Of a stretch of 64,000 nucleotides of DNA, positions 48,593 through 55,672 are shown in pieces. The stretch's first letter is position 1. Each line of letters opens with the position of its first letter. Origin of the DNA: a virus; the IMG/VR virus record IMGVR_UViG_3300025131_011243, positions 58,592 to 122,591 of that record. One strand, written 5' to 3'. The position numbers were made by a program, and so were the translations under genes. The notes below the pieces were generated by a model. It was not told where the DNA came from. It did no database searches and saw nothing but the letters and a program-made list of their open reading frames with translations.

Positions 48593-48620
48593 TTATCGGC
48601 TTTTTCTTGAAATTCCTTTA
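48593..48620 (-). promoter_or_regulatory. FliA-type promoter for the abnormal tRNA array/Ubl/TROVE transcript
   Basis: GCCGATAA (48600-48593) is a perfect FliA -10 and TAAA (48620-48617) sits 16 nt upstream (consensus 15). It lies between the end of the 102-aa gene (48637) and the permuted tRNA-Leu. The phage encodes a FliA-like sigma factor, so this is its best candidate target in the window. Confidence 0.7.
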
Positions 48621-48636
48621 ATGAATTCCGCAAAGC

Positions 48637-48945
48637 TCAGTTTTTCTTACCTCTCGCAGCTTCAGAGGGCATCTTACCATATCTTTTATGGCTGTCAACC
48701 CCTAAATCATCGTCGTCAAAATCATCTCCGTCATCCCAAACTTCTCCGTTCTCATCTTTGTAACGCTCGTCTTTCATCCAAGTTATCACAACAGGATCTT
48801 CGCCTCGATAAAACTTTTCCTGATGCTGCCCGTCATGATCCTGGGGGAGAGGACATCGGACGGTAGCAACCCCATCGCCAAAGTCGTCTCCGATATAAAG
48901 GTGAGCATTACATTCGCCTTCAACATCTTCTGGTTTTCCAAACAT
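48637..48945 (-). CDS. Hypothetical acidic protein
   Basis: A 102-aa protein with a Cys pair (CNAHLYIGDDFGDGVATVRCPLP), His/Asp patches (HDGQHQEKF) and a run of Asp (DDGDDFDDDDLG) before a basic end. It may bind a metal. It lies between tRNA-Leu(UAA) and the FliA-type promoter. No family recognised. Confidence 0.6.
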   Translation of the reverse strand: MFGKPEDVEGECNAHLYIGDDFGDGVATVRCPLPQDHDGQHQEKFYRGEDPVVITWMKDERYKDENGEVWDDGDDFDDDDLGVDSHKRYGKMPSEAARGKKN

Positions 48946-48964
48946 TCGTTTCTCCTAAGTTAAG

Positions 48965-49046
48965 TGCGGAAGGAGGGACTTGAACCCTCAAGCCTTACGG
49001 CACTGGATTTTAAATCCAGCGTGTTTGCCAATTTCACCACTCCCGC
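48965..49046 (-). tRNA. tRNA-Leu(UAA)
   Basis: An 82-nt ordinary class II tRNA: acceptor GCGGGAG/CTTCCGC (one G-T), discriminator A, anticodon stem CTGGA/TCCAG with loop TTTAAAA (TAA), long variable arm, T-loop TTCAAGT. It shares its anticodon with the permuted tRNA-Leu 450 bp away. Confidence 0.94.
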
Positions 49047-49047
49047 T

Positions 49048-49518
49048 CTATTCATTCCAATCGCTGTCGATCATATCGTAAGGATCGAAACCCATTCTTT
49101 TCAACTTGTTCCAAAAGCGAATGTTATCTCGTTCTCTTTGTTCCTGTTTCTCCTCTTCCTTTCTAGCCCATTCTTCTCGATGCAATTTAATCTCTTCCAG
49201 CCTTGCCCTGCGACATTGGCTACACATGTTCCATAGGTATCTGCATCGCACATGAGGGTCAAGCTTCCGTCTTGCATGTTCGGTAAACTTGCTGCTATCC
49301 TTTTTGTTTGCCGTTTTCTTTACCTTGTACTGAGTCTTGCGATGCTTCTTCCAAGACCTTACGATGGTCGTTGAAACGTCGTCCCATGCGTCAGGCAACA
49401 TTCGGGGAGTCCTTTTCCCTCGAATCCTGTAACGCATTTCAGCATCTTCCATGTCCTCCAAGGACCCGTAGTAGCCACGACGTTCATTGGTCGTTGCGGG
49501 GGATCTGAAGTAACCCAT
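49048..49518 (-). CDS. Hypothetical basic protein
   Basis: A 156-aa protein rich in Arg/Lys/Glu. It has a Tyr/Arg-rich start (MGYFRSPATTNERRGYYGS), a Cys triplet (CRYLWNMCSQCRR) and a long charged helix (IKLHREEWARKEEEKQEQRERDNIRFWNKLKRMGF). It may bind nucleic acid. Its stop is 2 bp from the tRNA-Leu(UAA) 5' end. No family recognised. Confidence 0.6.
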   Translation of the reverse strand: MGYFRSPATTNERRGYYGSLEDMEDAEMRYRIRGKRTPRMLPDAWDDVSTTIVRSWKKHRKTQYKVKKTANKKDSSKFTEHARRKLDPHVRCRYLWNMCSQCRRARLEEIKLHREEWARKEEEKQEQRERDNIRFWNKLKRMGFDPYDMIDSDWNE

Positions 49519-49597
49519 TTTCGTATCTCCTATGCAAAGTTAAACACTTCACATAGGAGATACCGGCTTTGTCCTTTTCATATCTGTATCCTTTCAA

Positions 49598-49683
49598 TAC
49601 GGGCGAGAGGGGTCGAACCTCCATAGGATTTTACTCCCGCCAGATCCTAAGTCTGGTGCGTCTGCCAGTTCCGCCACGCCCGC
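49598..49683 (-). tRNA. tRNA-Leu(UAG)
   Basis: An 86-nt class II tRNA: acceptor GCGGGCG/CGCCCGT, discriminator A, anticodon stem CCAGA/TCTGG with loop CTTAGGA (TAG), long variable arm, T-loop TTCGACC. Ordinary structure; reads CUA. Confidence 0.94.
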
Positions 49684-49692
49684 TCTTTCAAA

Positions 49693-49778
49693 TACGGATA
49701 AGAGGAGTCGAACCTCCATGGGATTTTACTCCCGCTAGATTCTGAGTCTAGTGCGTCTGCCTATTCCGCCACATCCGC
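49693..49778 (-). tRNA. tRNA-Leu(CAG)
   Basis: An 86-nt class II tRNA closely similar to the neighbouring UAG tRNA: acceptor GCGGATG/TATCCGT, discriminator A, anticodon stem CTAGA/TCTAG with loop CTCAGAA (CAG). Tandem duplication with anticodon change is likely. The 5' end overlaps the HNH gene end by about 18 nt. Confidence 0.94.
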
Positions 49779-50270
49779 TCTTAAGTCATTTTTGTTCTTG
49801 TTCCTTCCTCCATATGTAGGAGTTTGACTATGACAATTTGGACATAGTAATCTAAGATTCCTTATGCGATTGTCTGTCCTGTCTCCGTTCTCGTGGTCCA
49901 AATGCATTGAAAGAGGTTCTCCATTCCACTCTGTTCCCATTCCGCATTTAGAACATTTTTCTTCCAGTTTGCCACATTCGATTAACCTTTTCTTAAGGTG
50001 GCAATTGTTGTATACGACTCCCTTTTTTAGGAGATCCCTTAACTCTCTCTTACTAGGTGGGCTCCATGTTTTATCAAGCTTTCTTCTAGATGCCTGCCCT
50101 AAAAAATGACTCGTATCTATCTTGAAGTTTTCAATCTTGCCCTTCAAGTGAGAATGATTCCCCCCTGAAGGAGCAAGCCCTATCTTCTCCAAAACCTGGC
50201 TAATGGAGAAAGAAGTAGCTACTGCCTCCTCCAGATCTTGGATAGAATACCTTTTCGACGTATGCTTCAT
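49761..50270 (-). CDS. HNH endonuclease in the tRNA-Leu cluster
   Basis: A 169-aa protein. An N-terminal helical part (IQDLEEAVATSFSISQVLEKIGLAPSGGNHSHLKGKI) resembles a DNA-binding motif of phage HNH enzymes. The core has CSKCGMG, LSMHLDHENGDRTDNRIRNLRLLCPNCHSQ (HNH with zinc cysteines), and YGGRNKNK. The stop lies inside the tRNA-Leu(CAG) gene, so the enzyme may be a mobile element targeting tRNA genes. A GGAGG site precedes the start. Confidence 0.9.
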   Translation of the reverse strand: MKHTSKRYSIQDLEEAVATSFSISQVLEKIGLAPSGGNHSHLKGKIENFKIDTSHFLGQASRRKLDKTWSPPSKRELRDLLKKGVVYNNCHLKKRLIECGKLEEKCSKCGMGTEWNGEPLSMHLDHENGDRTDNRIRNLRLLCPNCHSQTPTYGGRNKNKNDLRADVAE

Positions 50271-50364
50271 ATTGCACCTCCACTATTAGGTACAATATCT
50301 TATAGTAAACCTCCTTCACAATTTACCAATGAGGTTTGCCAGTTTCCGTCACCTGGGCTTTATT

Positions 50365-50538
50365 TTACCATGTTTGCCTCACGGATGCATCCTTTTTCTT
50401 GCCAAATTCTTTTTCTTCTGTCGAATTCAAAGGGATTCTATGATCCCGCAGGATGTCAAAGAGATTTCGTTTACCTTGCCGGTCTTCGGCTCTCTTACGG
50501 TCATAGTCGTCTCCTTCGTCGTTTGCTTGAGTTTTCAT
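50365..50538 (-). CDS. Small charged protein (57 aa)
   Basis: ATG at 50538 has an AAAGGAG site 7 nt upstream. The protein starts MKTQANDEGDDYDRKRAEDRQ and is highly charged with no hydrophobic core. It begins 18 bp after the 3' end of the Asp-like tRNA. A longer frame would extend into that tRNA and is not credible. Function unknown. Confidence 0.55.
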   Translation of the reverse strand: MKTQANDEGDDYDRKRAEDRQGKRNLFDILRDHRIPLNSTEEKEFGKKKDASVRQTW

Positions 50539-50555
50539 AGCAGTTCTCCTTTTAA

Positions 50556-50640
50556 TGCACCGGGTTGGATTCGAACCAACGTAGACTTTCGCCAACAGTT
50601 TGACAGACTGCTGCAACTCTCCAACTTTGCCGCACGCTCT
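50556..50640 (-). tRNA. tRNA-Asp(GUC)-like gene with unresolved 5' acceptor
   Basis: T-arm GTTGG TTCGAAT CCAAC, acceptor CCGGTGC and discriminator A are clear. Anticodon stem GCAGT/ACTGT holds loop CTGTCAA (GTC), and D-arm CGGC/GTTG has GG in the loop. The expected 5' strand GCACCGG is absent next to the D-arm; instead GAGAGCG is found. It may be interrupted like the tRNAs at 48 kb or decayed. I could not place the missing strand within 100 nt on either side. Confidence 0.55.
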
Positions 50641-50697
50641 CAGTTATTACAGCCTACCGGGCTCACCACCTGCCCAACTCGCCTATTAAGTTTCAAA

Positions 50698-50780
50698 TAC
50701 CCCTGACAGGAGTCGAACCTGTACGCCTTAATCGGCAGTAGGTTTTGAACCTACCGTGTCTGCCGTTCCACCACAGGGGC
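50698..50780 (-). tRNA. tRNA-Leu(CAA)
   Basis: An 83-nt class II tRNA: acceptor GCCCCTG/CAGGGGT (one G-T), discriminator A, anticodon stem GTAGG/CCTAC with loop TTCAAAA (CAA), long variable arm, T-loop TTCGACT. Confidence 0.94.
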
Positions 50781-50791
50781 TCTGTTTCAAA

Positions 50792-50875
50792 AGGCCGCTG
50801 AGGGATTCGAACCCTCGATGGCTTAACGCCAGCGGATTTGCAATCCGCTCCCTTTGTCCGCTCGGGCAAACGGCC
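50792..50875 (-). tRNA. Class II tRNA with Cys anticodon (GCA)
   Basis: An 84-nt tRNA with acceptor GGCCGTT/AGCGGCC, anticodon stem GCGGA/TCCGC and loop TTGCAAA (GCA). The discriminator is T, the identity base of tRNA-Cys. Unlike ordinary tRNA-Cys it has a long variable arm (TGGCGTTAAGCCA), and its D-arm (CCCGAGCGGACAAAGGG) looks like that of tRNA-Tyr/Leu/Ser. It may derive from tRNA-Tyr by anticodon change. Confidence 0.88.
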
Positions 50876-51080
50876 ATACAGTATTCAGTTTTTGGTCGTA
50901 AGTATATGTTAGAGCGTACAGCATAAGCTGTCGCTCAAAATATACCATAGAGAGGTGCTAAGCAAGAAGCCAGAATGTTCGATTCTCTTAGTCATAACAG
51001 AAGTATCCTATCATACCATCGTCACATTTCAAGCCTTTTCTGAAGAATCCTGCAATAATTTTCGGCATAAAAAGGCCCCT
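50876..51080. other. Leader region of the 49-51 kb tRNA transcript
   Basis: 205 bp without a gene. On the minus strand it contains an imperfect hairpin (GAGCGACAGC/GCTGTACGCTC around 50912-50937) and TATATT preceded 15 nt upstream by TTGCTT, a weak promoter candidate. Nothing else was recognised. Confidence 0.4.
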
Positions 51081-51875
51081 CTAGTTAGTAAATCCGCCGC
51101 CAGTTGCAACCTGACTGAACGATTGCGAACCTTGGCTCGCCTGAACAGCAGACTGCGAAAAGACTTGGCATGCCTTTCTGATCGAAGAAGGATCACTTTT
51201 GGGAGTAAGAATCCATTCGTCACGGACTCCCATCTCGCCAAAAACCTGTTTGAAGTCAACCGATCCGTCGTCAACTCCCATCGCTGCGATGATATGGTTC
51301 TCGCTTTGCAGCATATCATCAACAATCGCCTTGACTTTCTTAGCCGTCATGACGTACGAATGTTGGTCTGCGCCATCGCTGATGATCAAGCTGATCGAGC
51401 GAGCGAAAACGCCGTTGTCCTTGAACTCTTGAGACTTGGCCAAGATCGTTGCGAGAAACGCAGCCGTTTGATCGTACAAGGGAGTACCTTGATTCGGATC
51501 ATAGTTGATGGTCGTCAGTTCCGAGACTGCATCGATCAGTCCGAACGGATTGATAATCTCGCCGTTGAGCAATTGAGTGAAGGCCAAGATATTATCCCGC
51601 TGCTTCGAATCCCTCAACGCTTGAATGACGAGATTATGTCCGTCCCGAACAGCTTGAGTATTGCCTTGGACAAATCGAATCGAACCACTATCGTCAGGCA
51701 TAATGCCTAAGAGGACAACTTCGCTCGCTTCGATATCGTCAACATCGACACCCATTGCTTCCTGAATCTGTTCGCCAACATCGAGGATTTCGATGGACTC
51801 CGCTCCCTCGGCAGACAGATCTCCTTGATCTTGGGCCGATTCGAAAAGCGTACCAATCGTAGCTGAAGTACTCAT
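51081..51875 (-). CDS. vWA-like protein of a TerY-P-type set
   Basis: A 264-aa protein; the ATG at 51875 follows an AAGGAG site and the preceding gene's stop at 51904. A vWA-type core reads VLLGIMPDDSGSIRF (degenerate MIDAS DDSGS), a central helix region, GTPLYDQTAAFLATIL and SLIISDGADQHSY. The C-terminus is Ser/Gln/Gly-rich. It lies with a kinase and a PP2C phosphatase in the same operon, the arrangement described for TerY-P triads. Likely a metal-dependent adaptor regulated by phosphorylation. Confidence 0.78.
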   Translation of the reverse strand: MSTSATIGTLFESAQDQGDLSAEGAESIEILDVGEQIQEAMGVDVDDIEASEVVLLGIMPDDSGSIRFVQGNTQAVRDGHNLVIQALRDSKQRDNILAFTQLLNGEIINPFGLIDAVSELTTINYDPNQGTPLYDQTAAFLATILAKSQEFKDNGVFARSISLIISDGADQHSYVMTAKKVKAIVDDMLQSENHIIAAMGVDDGSVDFKQVFGEMGVRDEWILTPKSDPSSIRKACQVFSQSAVQASQGSQSFSQVATGGGFTN

Positions 51876-51903
51876 TTTTGCAGACTCCTTTTCGATTCTT
51901 TGA

Positions 51904-52971
51904 TTAATCGATATCGACGCCGGGCCAATCAACGATGGGAGTGGTAGATTTAACGACATGCATCCCTGCGTTGACAAAACGTTCGAACGCTTCATCGGCC
52001 TGCGGAGTTGCATCGTAGATCGGAGGATCTCCCGGATACTGTCCAGGGATCACAACCGGCGACGTACAATCTTCAAGCAGATAGATCTTCTTCACCAACG
52101 ACGGGTCCTGTTGATTGATCTCATCCAGCAGATCGTTGATAAACCATGCGAAGCAGTGACTCTTGGCTTCTCCCAACCCGATGATGATATCGTGGTCGAG
52201 AATAAGCTTGAGGAATCCAACCTTCTTCTGGGCGATGGATGTCCCATCCTGATCAGCCAAAACATCAGGCTGAATCGGAGAGTAATTCTCCGTCAGCGGA
52301 TTCCCGCCCTTGATCTGAGTCTTGCGTTCATTGTGTCGGGCGACGGTATGGAAGAAGATCGCTTCATGGAGCAGGGGAATCAACGCATGTTCCAACCCGC
52401 CGAGAATGGCATGATAGGGCCATGGCGTCAATGCATATCGACGGTAAGCCGATGATCCCGTATTGAGGGTTTTCGAGTAATGCCTCAGATACGTTTCGAG
52501 ATACATATAGTTGCCGCCCTTGATGGTATGGGCAACGGCTGGATTGACTTTCCATTTGCCGCTTTGAATGTCAGCGTCCTCGATGGGAAGTCCCGGCGTA
52601 GGATGGTTGCCGTCATCATCAACGAGAAAGATTTGATGGAAGATCTGGATGACAGTATGCGTATCCATCGTCGGAGCAATGGATGTAATCAGGTGCATGT
52701 TTTCATAGATGAACTTACATGCTCTGACGCAGTCGTCATACGCACCGGCAACCGGAAGACCGCCCTGAGGATGGGCGAAGGTCAACTGAACGTCAATAGG
52801 AATGACGCAGATTTTGGTTTTGTCGATAGCGGCAGACTTGATGCCATGTTGTTTGGCCCAATCTTCCGCTTGCGGAGCCAGGTTTTCGTAGTCAACGAAC
52901 CAGAGATCGCCAACTCGACTTTCATCGAAATGGGCGGGAATCGGGAGCGTTGAAGCGGCTACTGAAGACAT
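51904..52971 (-). CDS. Nicotinamidase/isochorismatase-superfamily cysteine hydrolase
   Basis: A 355-aa protein, longer than PncA (about 200). Catalytic triad candidates: Asp60 (VIPIDVQLTF), Lys221 (QIKGGNPLTENYS) and Cys273 (GEAKSHCFAW). Metal-site-like MDTHTVIQIFH (103-111) matches the nicotinamidase DxH..H pattern, and WPYHAILGG matches the WPxHC loop. Insertions lie between these. It would convert nicotinamide to nicotinate, the substrate of the phage PncB. Alternatively it acts on another amide, since it is embedded in the kinase/PP2C/vWA operon. Confidence 0.75.
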   Translation of the reverse strand: MSSVAASTLPIPAHFDESRVGDLWFVDYENLAPQAEDWAKQHGIKSAAIDKTKICVIPIDVQLTFAHPQGGLPVAGAYDDCVRACKFIYENMHLITSIAPTMDTHTVIQIFHQIFLVDDDGNHPTPGLPIEDADIQSGKWKVNPAVAHTIKGGNYMYLETYLRHYSKTLNTGSSAYRRYALTPWPYHAILGGLEHALIPLLHEAIFFHTVARHNERKTQIKGGNPLTENYSPIQPDVLADQDGTSIAQKKVGFLKLILDHDIIIGLGEAKSHCFAWFINDLLDEINQQDPSLVKKIYLLEDCTSPVVIPGQYPGDPPIYDATPQADEAFERFVNAGMHVVKSTTPIVDWPGVDID

Positions 52972-52983
52972 TTGCTAACCTCC

Positions 52984-54804
52984 TTAGGTAATTGTGAGAA
53001 GCCTTATGGCTTTGTTATCTACTGCGTAGATCCCTTCTTTTGCCAGGAACAGGTGGCTGCTCGAATCCACAAAAGGCTCCGTATCAGGGTAGTCCTTTGT
53101 TTCAGCGATCATACTACCATGTAATTCGATGCGTTTCAACCCCTCATCTGTCGATGAGAAGAATAATTTTCCAGCCGCCGTTTTTCCCCTGATATTCTCC
53201 AGCCAAGCGACATGCTCGTTGCTATCGTCAATACTAGCTAAAACCTCGCCTTTTTCGCTGATTACGACGCAATGAGAGACGACGTTTGCCCCCTCTTTTG
53301 ACTTATATAGGAACCAGCAAATTTCATCTGCAAAATAGCAAGTTGAGTCCAAAAGCTGACCCCGAAACGGCGGCAGCTTGACTCTATCGTTGATTCCCTT
53401 GCTTGAAGTCCTGAAAGTGAAAGCTACCGACATTTCGCCAGCCCGATAGAATCCGAAACCGAACTTTTTCCCTGCCCAGAACAAAGTTTGACCAGACAAT
53501 ACGTCACCAATTCGTTCAATTCCCTCAACTCCGGAAACAGTTACTCGCTTCGTTAAGAATCCGTTGTTCAACCAGAACAAGTCTTTGCCGTTTGAATCAA
53601 AGACAGGAAGAACACCTCTATAACTATCAACCGTCAATTGATCAACAACTTGTCCGTCTTCCAAACAAAGAGCTTTTCCGCTCTTCCCAAAGAGAGATTG
53701 CTTACCATGAATGCGATACCGAACTTGAGGGTCAAGCTTGCTCCGATGAACAACCTTGTTCTCTTCTCTTCTATAAGCTCCATCTTCATGATACAAATAC
53801 TTCAACTTACCGCTTTGAAGGGCAGCAAACAAAATTACTCCGCTCGTTTCAAACATACGATCCGCCTTTACCGAACCTTTAATGGTAACGGTCTGAACGA
53901 TTCTACCAGAAGGAGGCTTCTGATATGAGTACGGAGACTGAAGAAGGATGGCAGGGAAAGCACCACGTTTGTCCTTGACAAAAACGTCATGAAAATGACT
54001 TCTCAACGAATCGGAGAGTTCATTCATCTTTCTGGCAGGCTTGGGATACTTAACGTCCGGATGAAAAACGCTAATACGATGCAAAGGTCTGTTGCCATGA
54101 GCAACCTTATGGGAACCTTTTTTGGGAATATATACTCCATCATACGGTCGAGTATACAGCAGACATTCAAACAACATAATGTTAAATGCATACCAGTCCG
54201 AATCCTCATTGTGAGGCTTGGTCAATTCAACTCGATCCGAATGACATACCAAAGGATCAACAAAGTTAGCAGTAAACATGGGACATAAATACTTACCATA
54301 TTGCCAACTGTCTGCATCGATAAAGTAAGCATCGGTCCCAACAATAAGACAATTCATGTCGTTGTTGTCGCCAATCACAGCGACCTTATGTATACCGCTC
54401 AAGGTTTCATGTATATTTTGGAAGATCGATGCGACCTGTTCGTCGTCCGCACCAGAACTTCTGAAGCTTTTTTCCGAATACCTGAATAAAAGGTCTGCCC
54501 CTGGAATCAGCTTCATTACATATCCGACAATCTGATTCTTGCTGTTTCTAACAAGACTCTCCGGAGAAACAACCTTGGCAGGAACCTGTTTGGGAAAGGC
54601 TGCAAGTTTTGTCTGATGAGCCTTAAGGCGAGCCGTTGCTGCTGACTGTTCGTGAGGTAAACCGGCATAGTCTTGGTGCTTAGGCCCTTTGAAAATTTTA
54701 ACAGCCTTGCCGCCATATTCGTAGACATCAGCCTCTCCGCCTTTTCCAATGGATTTAGACGGATCGAGTCTGACTTTTTTGTTATCAATATAAACGTCAG
54801 CCAT
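52984..54804 (-). CDS. Protein kinase-like protein (TerY-P type)
   Basis: A 606-aa protein. Residues 15-280 are a kinase fold: G-loop IGKGGEADVYEYGGKAVKIF (Lys36), catalytic-loop-like IGDNNDMNCLIVG near residue 145, metal site FIDADSWQYG in place of DFG, and EDSDWYAFNIMLFECL as the F-helix. The Asp in GDNNDMN and Asn following support activity. The C-terminal half is beta-rich (repeated blade-like segments such as GKLFFSSTDEGLKRIELHG) and may be a sensor propeller. It overlaps the PP2C gene by 8 bp. Confidence 0.83.
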   Translation of the reverse strand: MADVYIDNKKVRLDPSKSIGKGGEADVYEYGGKAVKIFKGPKHQDYAGLPHEQSAATARLKAHQTKLAAFPKQVPAKVVSPESLVRNSKNQIVGYVMKLIPGADLLFRYSEKSFRSSGADDEQVASIFQNIHETLSGIHKVAVIGDNNDMNCLIVGTDAYFIDADSWQYGKYLCPMFTANFVDPLVCHSDRVELTKPHNEDSDWYAFNIMLFECLLYTRPYDGVYIPKKGSHKVAHGNRPLHRISVFHPDVKYPKPARKMNELSDSLRSHFHDVFVKDKRGAFPAILLQSPYSYQKPPSGRIVQTVTIKGSVKADRMFETSGVILFAALQSGKLKYLYHEDGAYRREENKVVHRSKLDPQVRYRIHGKQSLFGKSGKALCLEDGQVVDQLTVDSYRGVLPVFDSNGKDLFWLNNGFLTKRVTVSGVEGIERIGDVLSGQTLFWAGKKFGFGFYRAGEMSVAFTFRTSSKGINDRVKLPPFRGQLLDSTCYFADEICWFLYKSKEGANVVSHCVVISEKGEVLASIDDSNEHVAWLENIRGKTAAGKLFFSSTDEGLKRIELHGSMIAETKDYPDTEPFVDSSSHLFLAKEGIYAVDNKAIRLLTIT

Positions 54805-55582
54805 CGGTCTCCTCTTCCGGTTTGCGACGAATCACAACCAACCCTACGTCATCATGCATAAAACCAGGTTCGCCGTTGTAGTCTCTTGCGATCAGATGGA
54901 AACGACGACGAAGCATATCTTGGTTGTTGAAATATTTGTCTTCTGTCCAAATTTGAGACAAACTTCCGAACTGTTTTTGTTGACCGGGGACATTTTTGTC
55001 AGGCTCAAAGTAACTCAAGCCGTCTGTACTAATGACCAAAGACTGTAAGGCATCCGTGGGAATACAGGCTCTTTGAACGAACTGGTATTTCCCGTCCTCT
55101 TCGGGAAAGATGTGAGAATAAACCATATAAGGAGGCGCATTGCCGGGAAAAGGCCCGATTTCGGACATTTCTCCATTGACGCCAAAAAAACCATCTCCTA
55201 TGGAAAATACATAAGAGTTTCCTGGCATAACAACTGCGACAATAGTTGTACACAGAAAATTCCCATCCAACAGATGAGTCTCATCTCCTCTCATGTTTTT
55301 GACGATTGCTTTTACTGCTTTCAGCGCATTAATACGGACATCGTCCATTGCACAATCAACATTAAAATTGTAAGACAAATATAATCCGACATCTTGGGCG
55401 ACTATCCTAGAAATGATTTGAGCCCCAATTTCTGAATGATCGCTACTCCCGCATCCGTCGCAGACGACAGCGACAATCGTTGAACCGTCGTTGGTTACGC
55501 ATACGGCGTCTTGATTATTGCGGCCAGCATTGAGGTGATCTTTACCACAAACGGACGCCGAAGCGACTTGGAATTCATCCAT
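54797..55582 (-). CDS. PP2C-family protein phosphatase
   Basis: A 261-aa phosphatase. Start at 55582 is chosen for AGGA 6 nt upstream; an in-frame Met 54 bp earlier lacks a site. Motifs: GRNNQDAV, VAVVCDGCGSSDHSEIGA (metal-binding Asp-Gly), TTIVAVV, YVFSIGDGFFG, VISTDGLSYF and HDDVGLVVI. All metal-ligand Asp residues appear present. It would reverse phosphorylation by the adjacent kinase, with the vWA protein as a likely partner. The RNase P RNA terminator lies ~60 bp upstream. Confidence 0.9.
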   Translation of the reverse strand: MDEFQVASASVCGKDHLNAGRNNQDAVCVTNDGSTIVAVVCDGCGSSDHSEIGAQIISRIVAQDVGLYLSYNFNVDCAMDDVRINALKAVKAIVKNMRGDETHLLDGNFLCTTIVAVVMPGNSYVFSIGDGFFGVNGEMSEIGPFPGNAPPYMVYSHIFPEEDGKYQFVQRACIPTDALQSLVISTDGLSYFEPDKNVPGQQKQFGSLSQIWTEDKYFNNQDMLRRRFHLIARDYNGEPGFMHDDVGLVVIRRKPEEETDG

Positions 55583-55640
55583 CGTTATCCTATCTATAAA
55601 GCCCTCGCATTGTACAATATTTGGATTGAAATTCAAGGGA

Positions 55641-55666
55641 AAAGAAAAGGCGGCATTTCTGCCGCC
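55641..55666 (-). terminator. Intrinsic terminator of the RNase P RNA
   Basis: GGCGGCA-GAAA-TGCCGCC followed by TTTTCTTTT on the minus strand, starting 6 nt after the end of the RNase P RNA P1 helix. Confidence 0.92.
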
Positions 55667-55672
55667 GATAAA

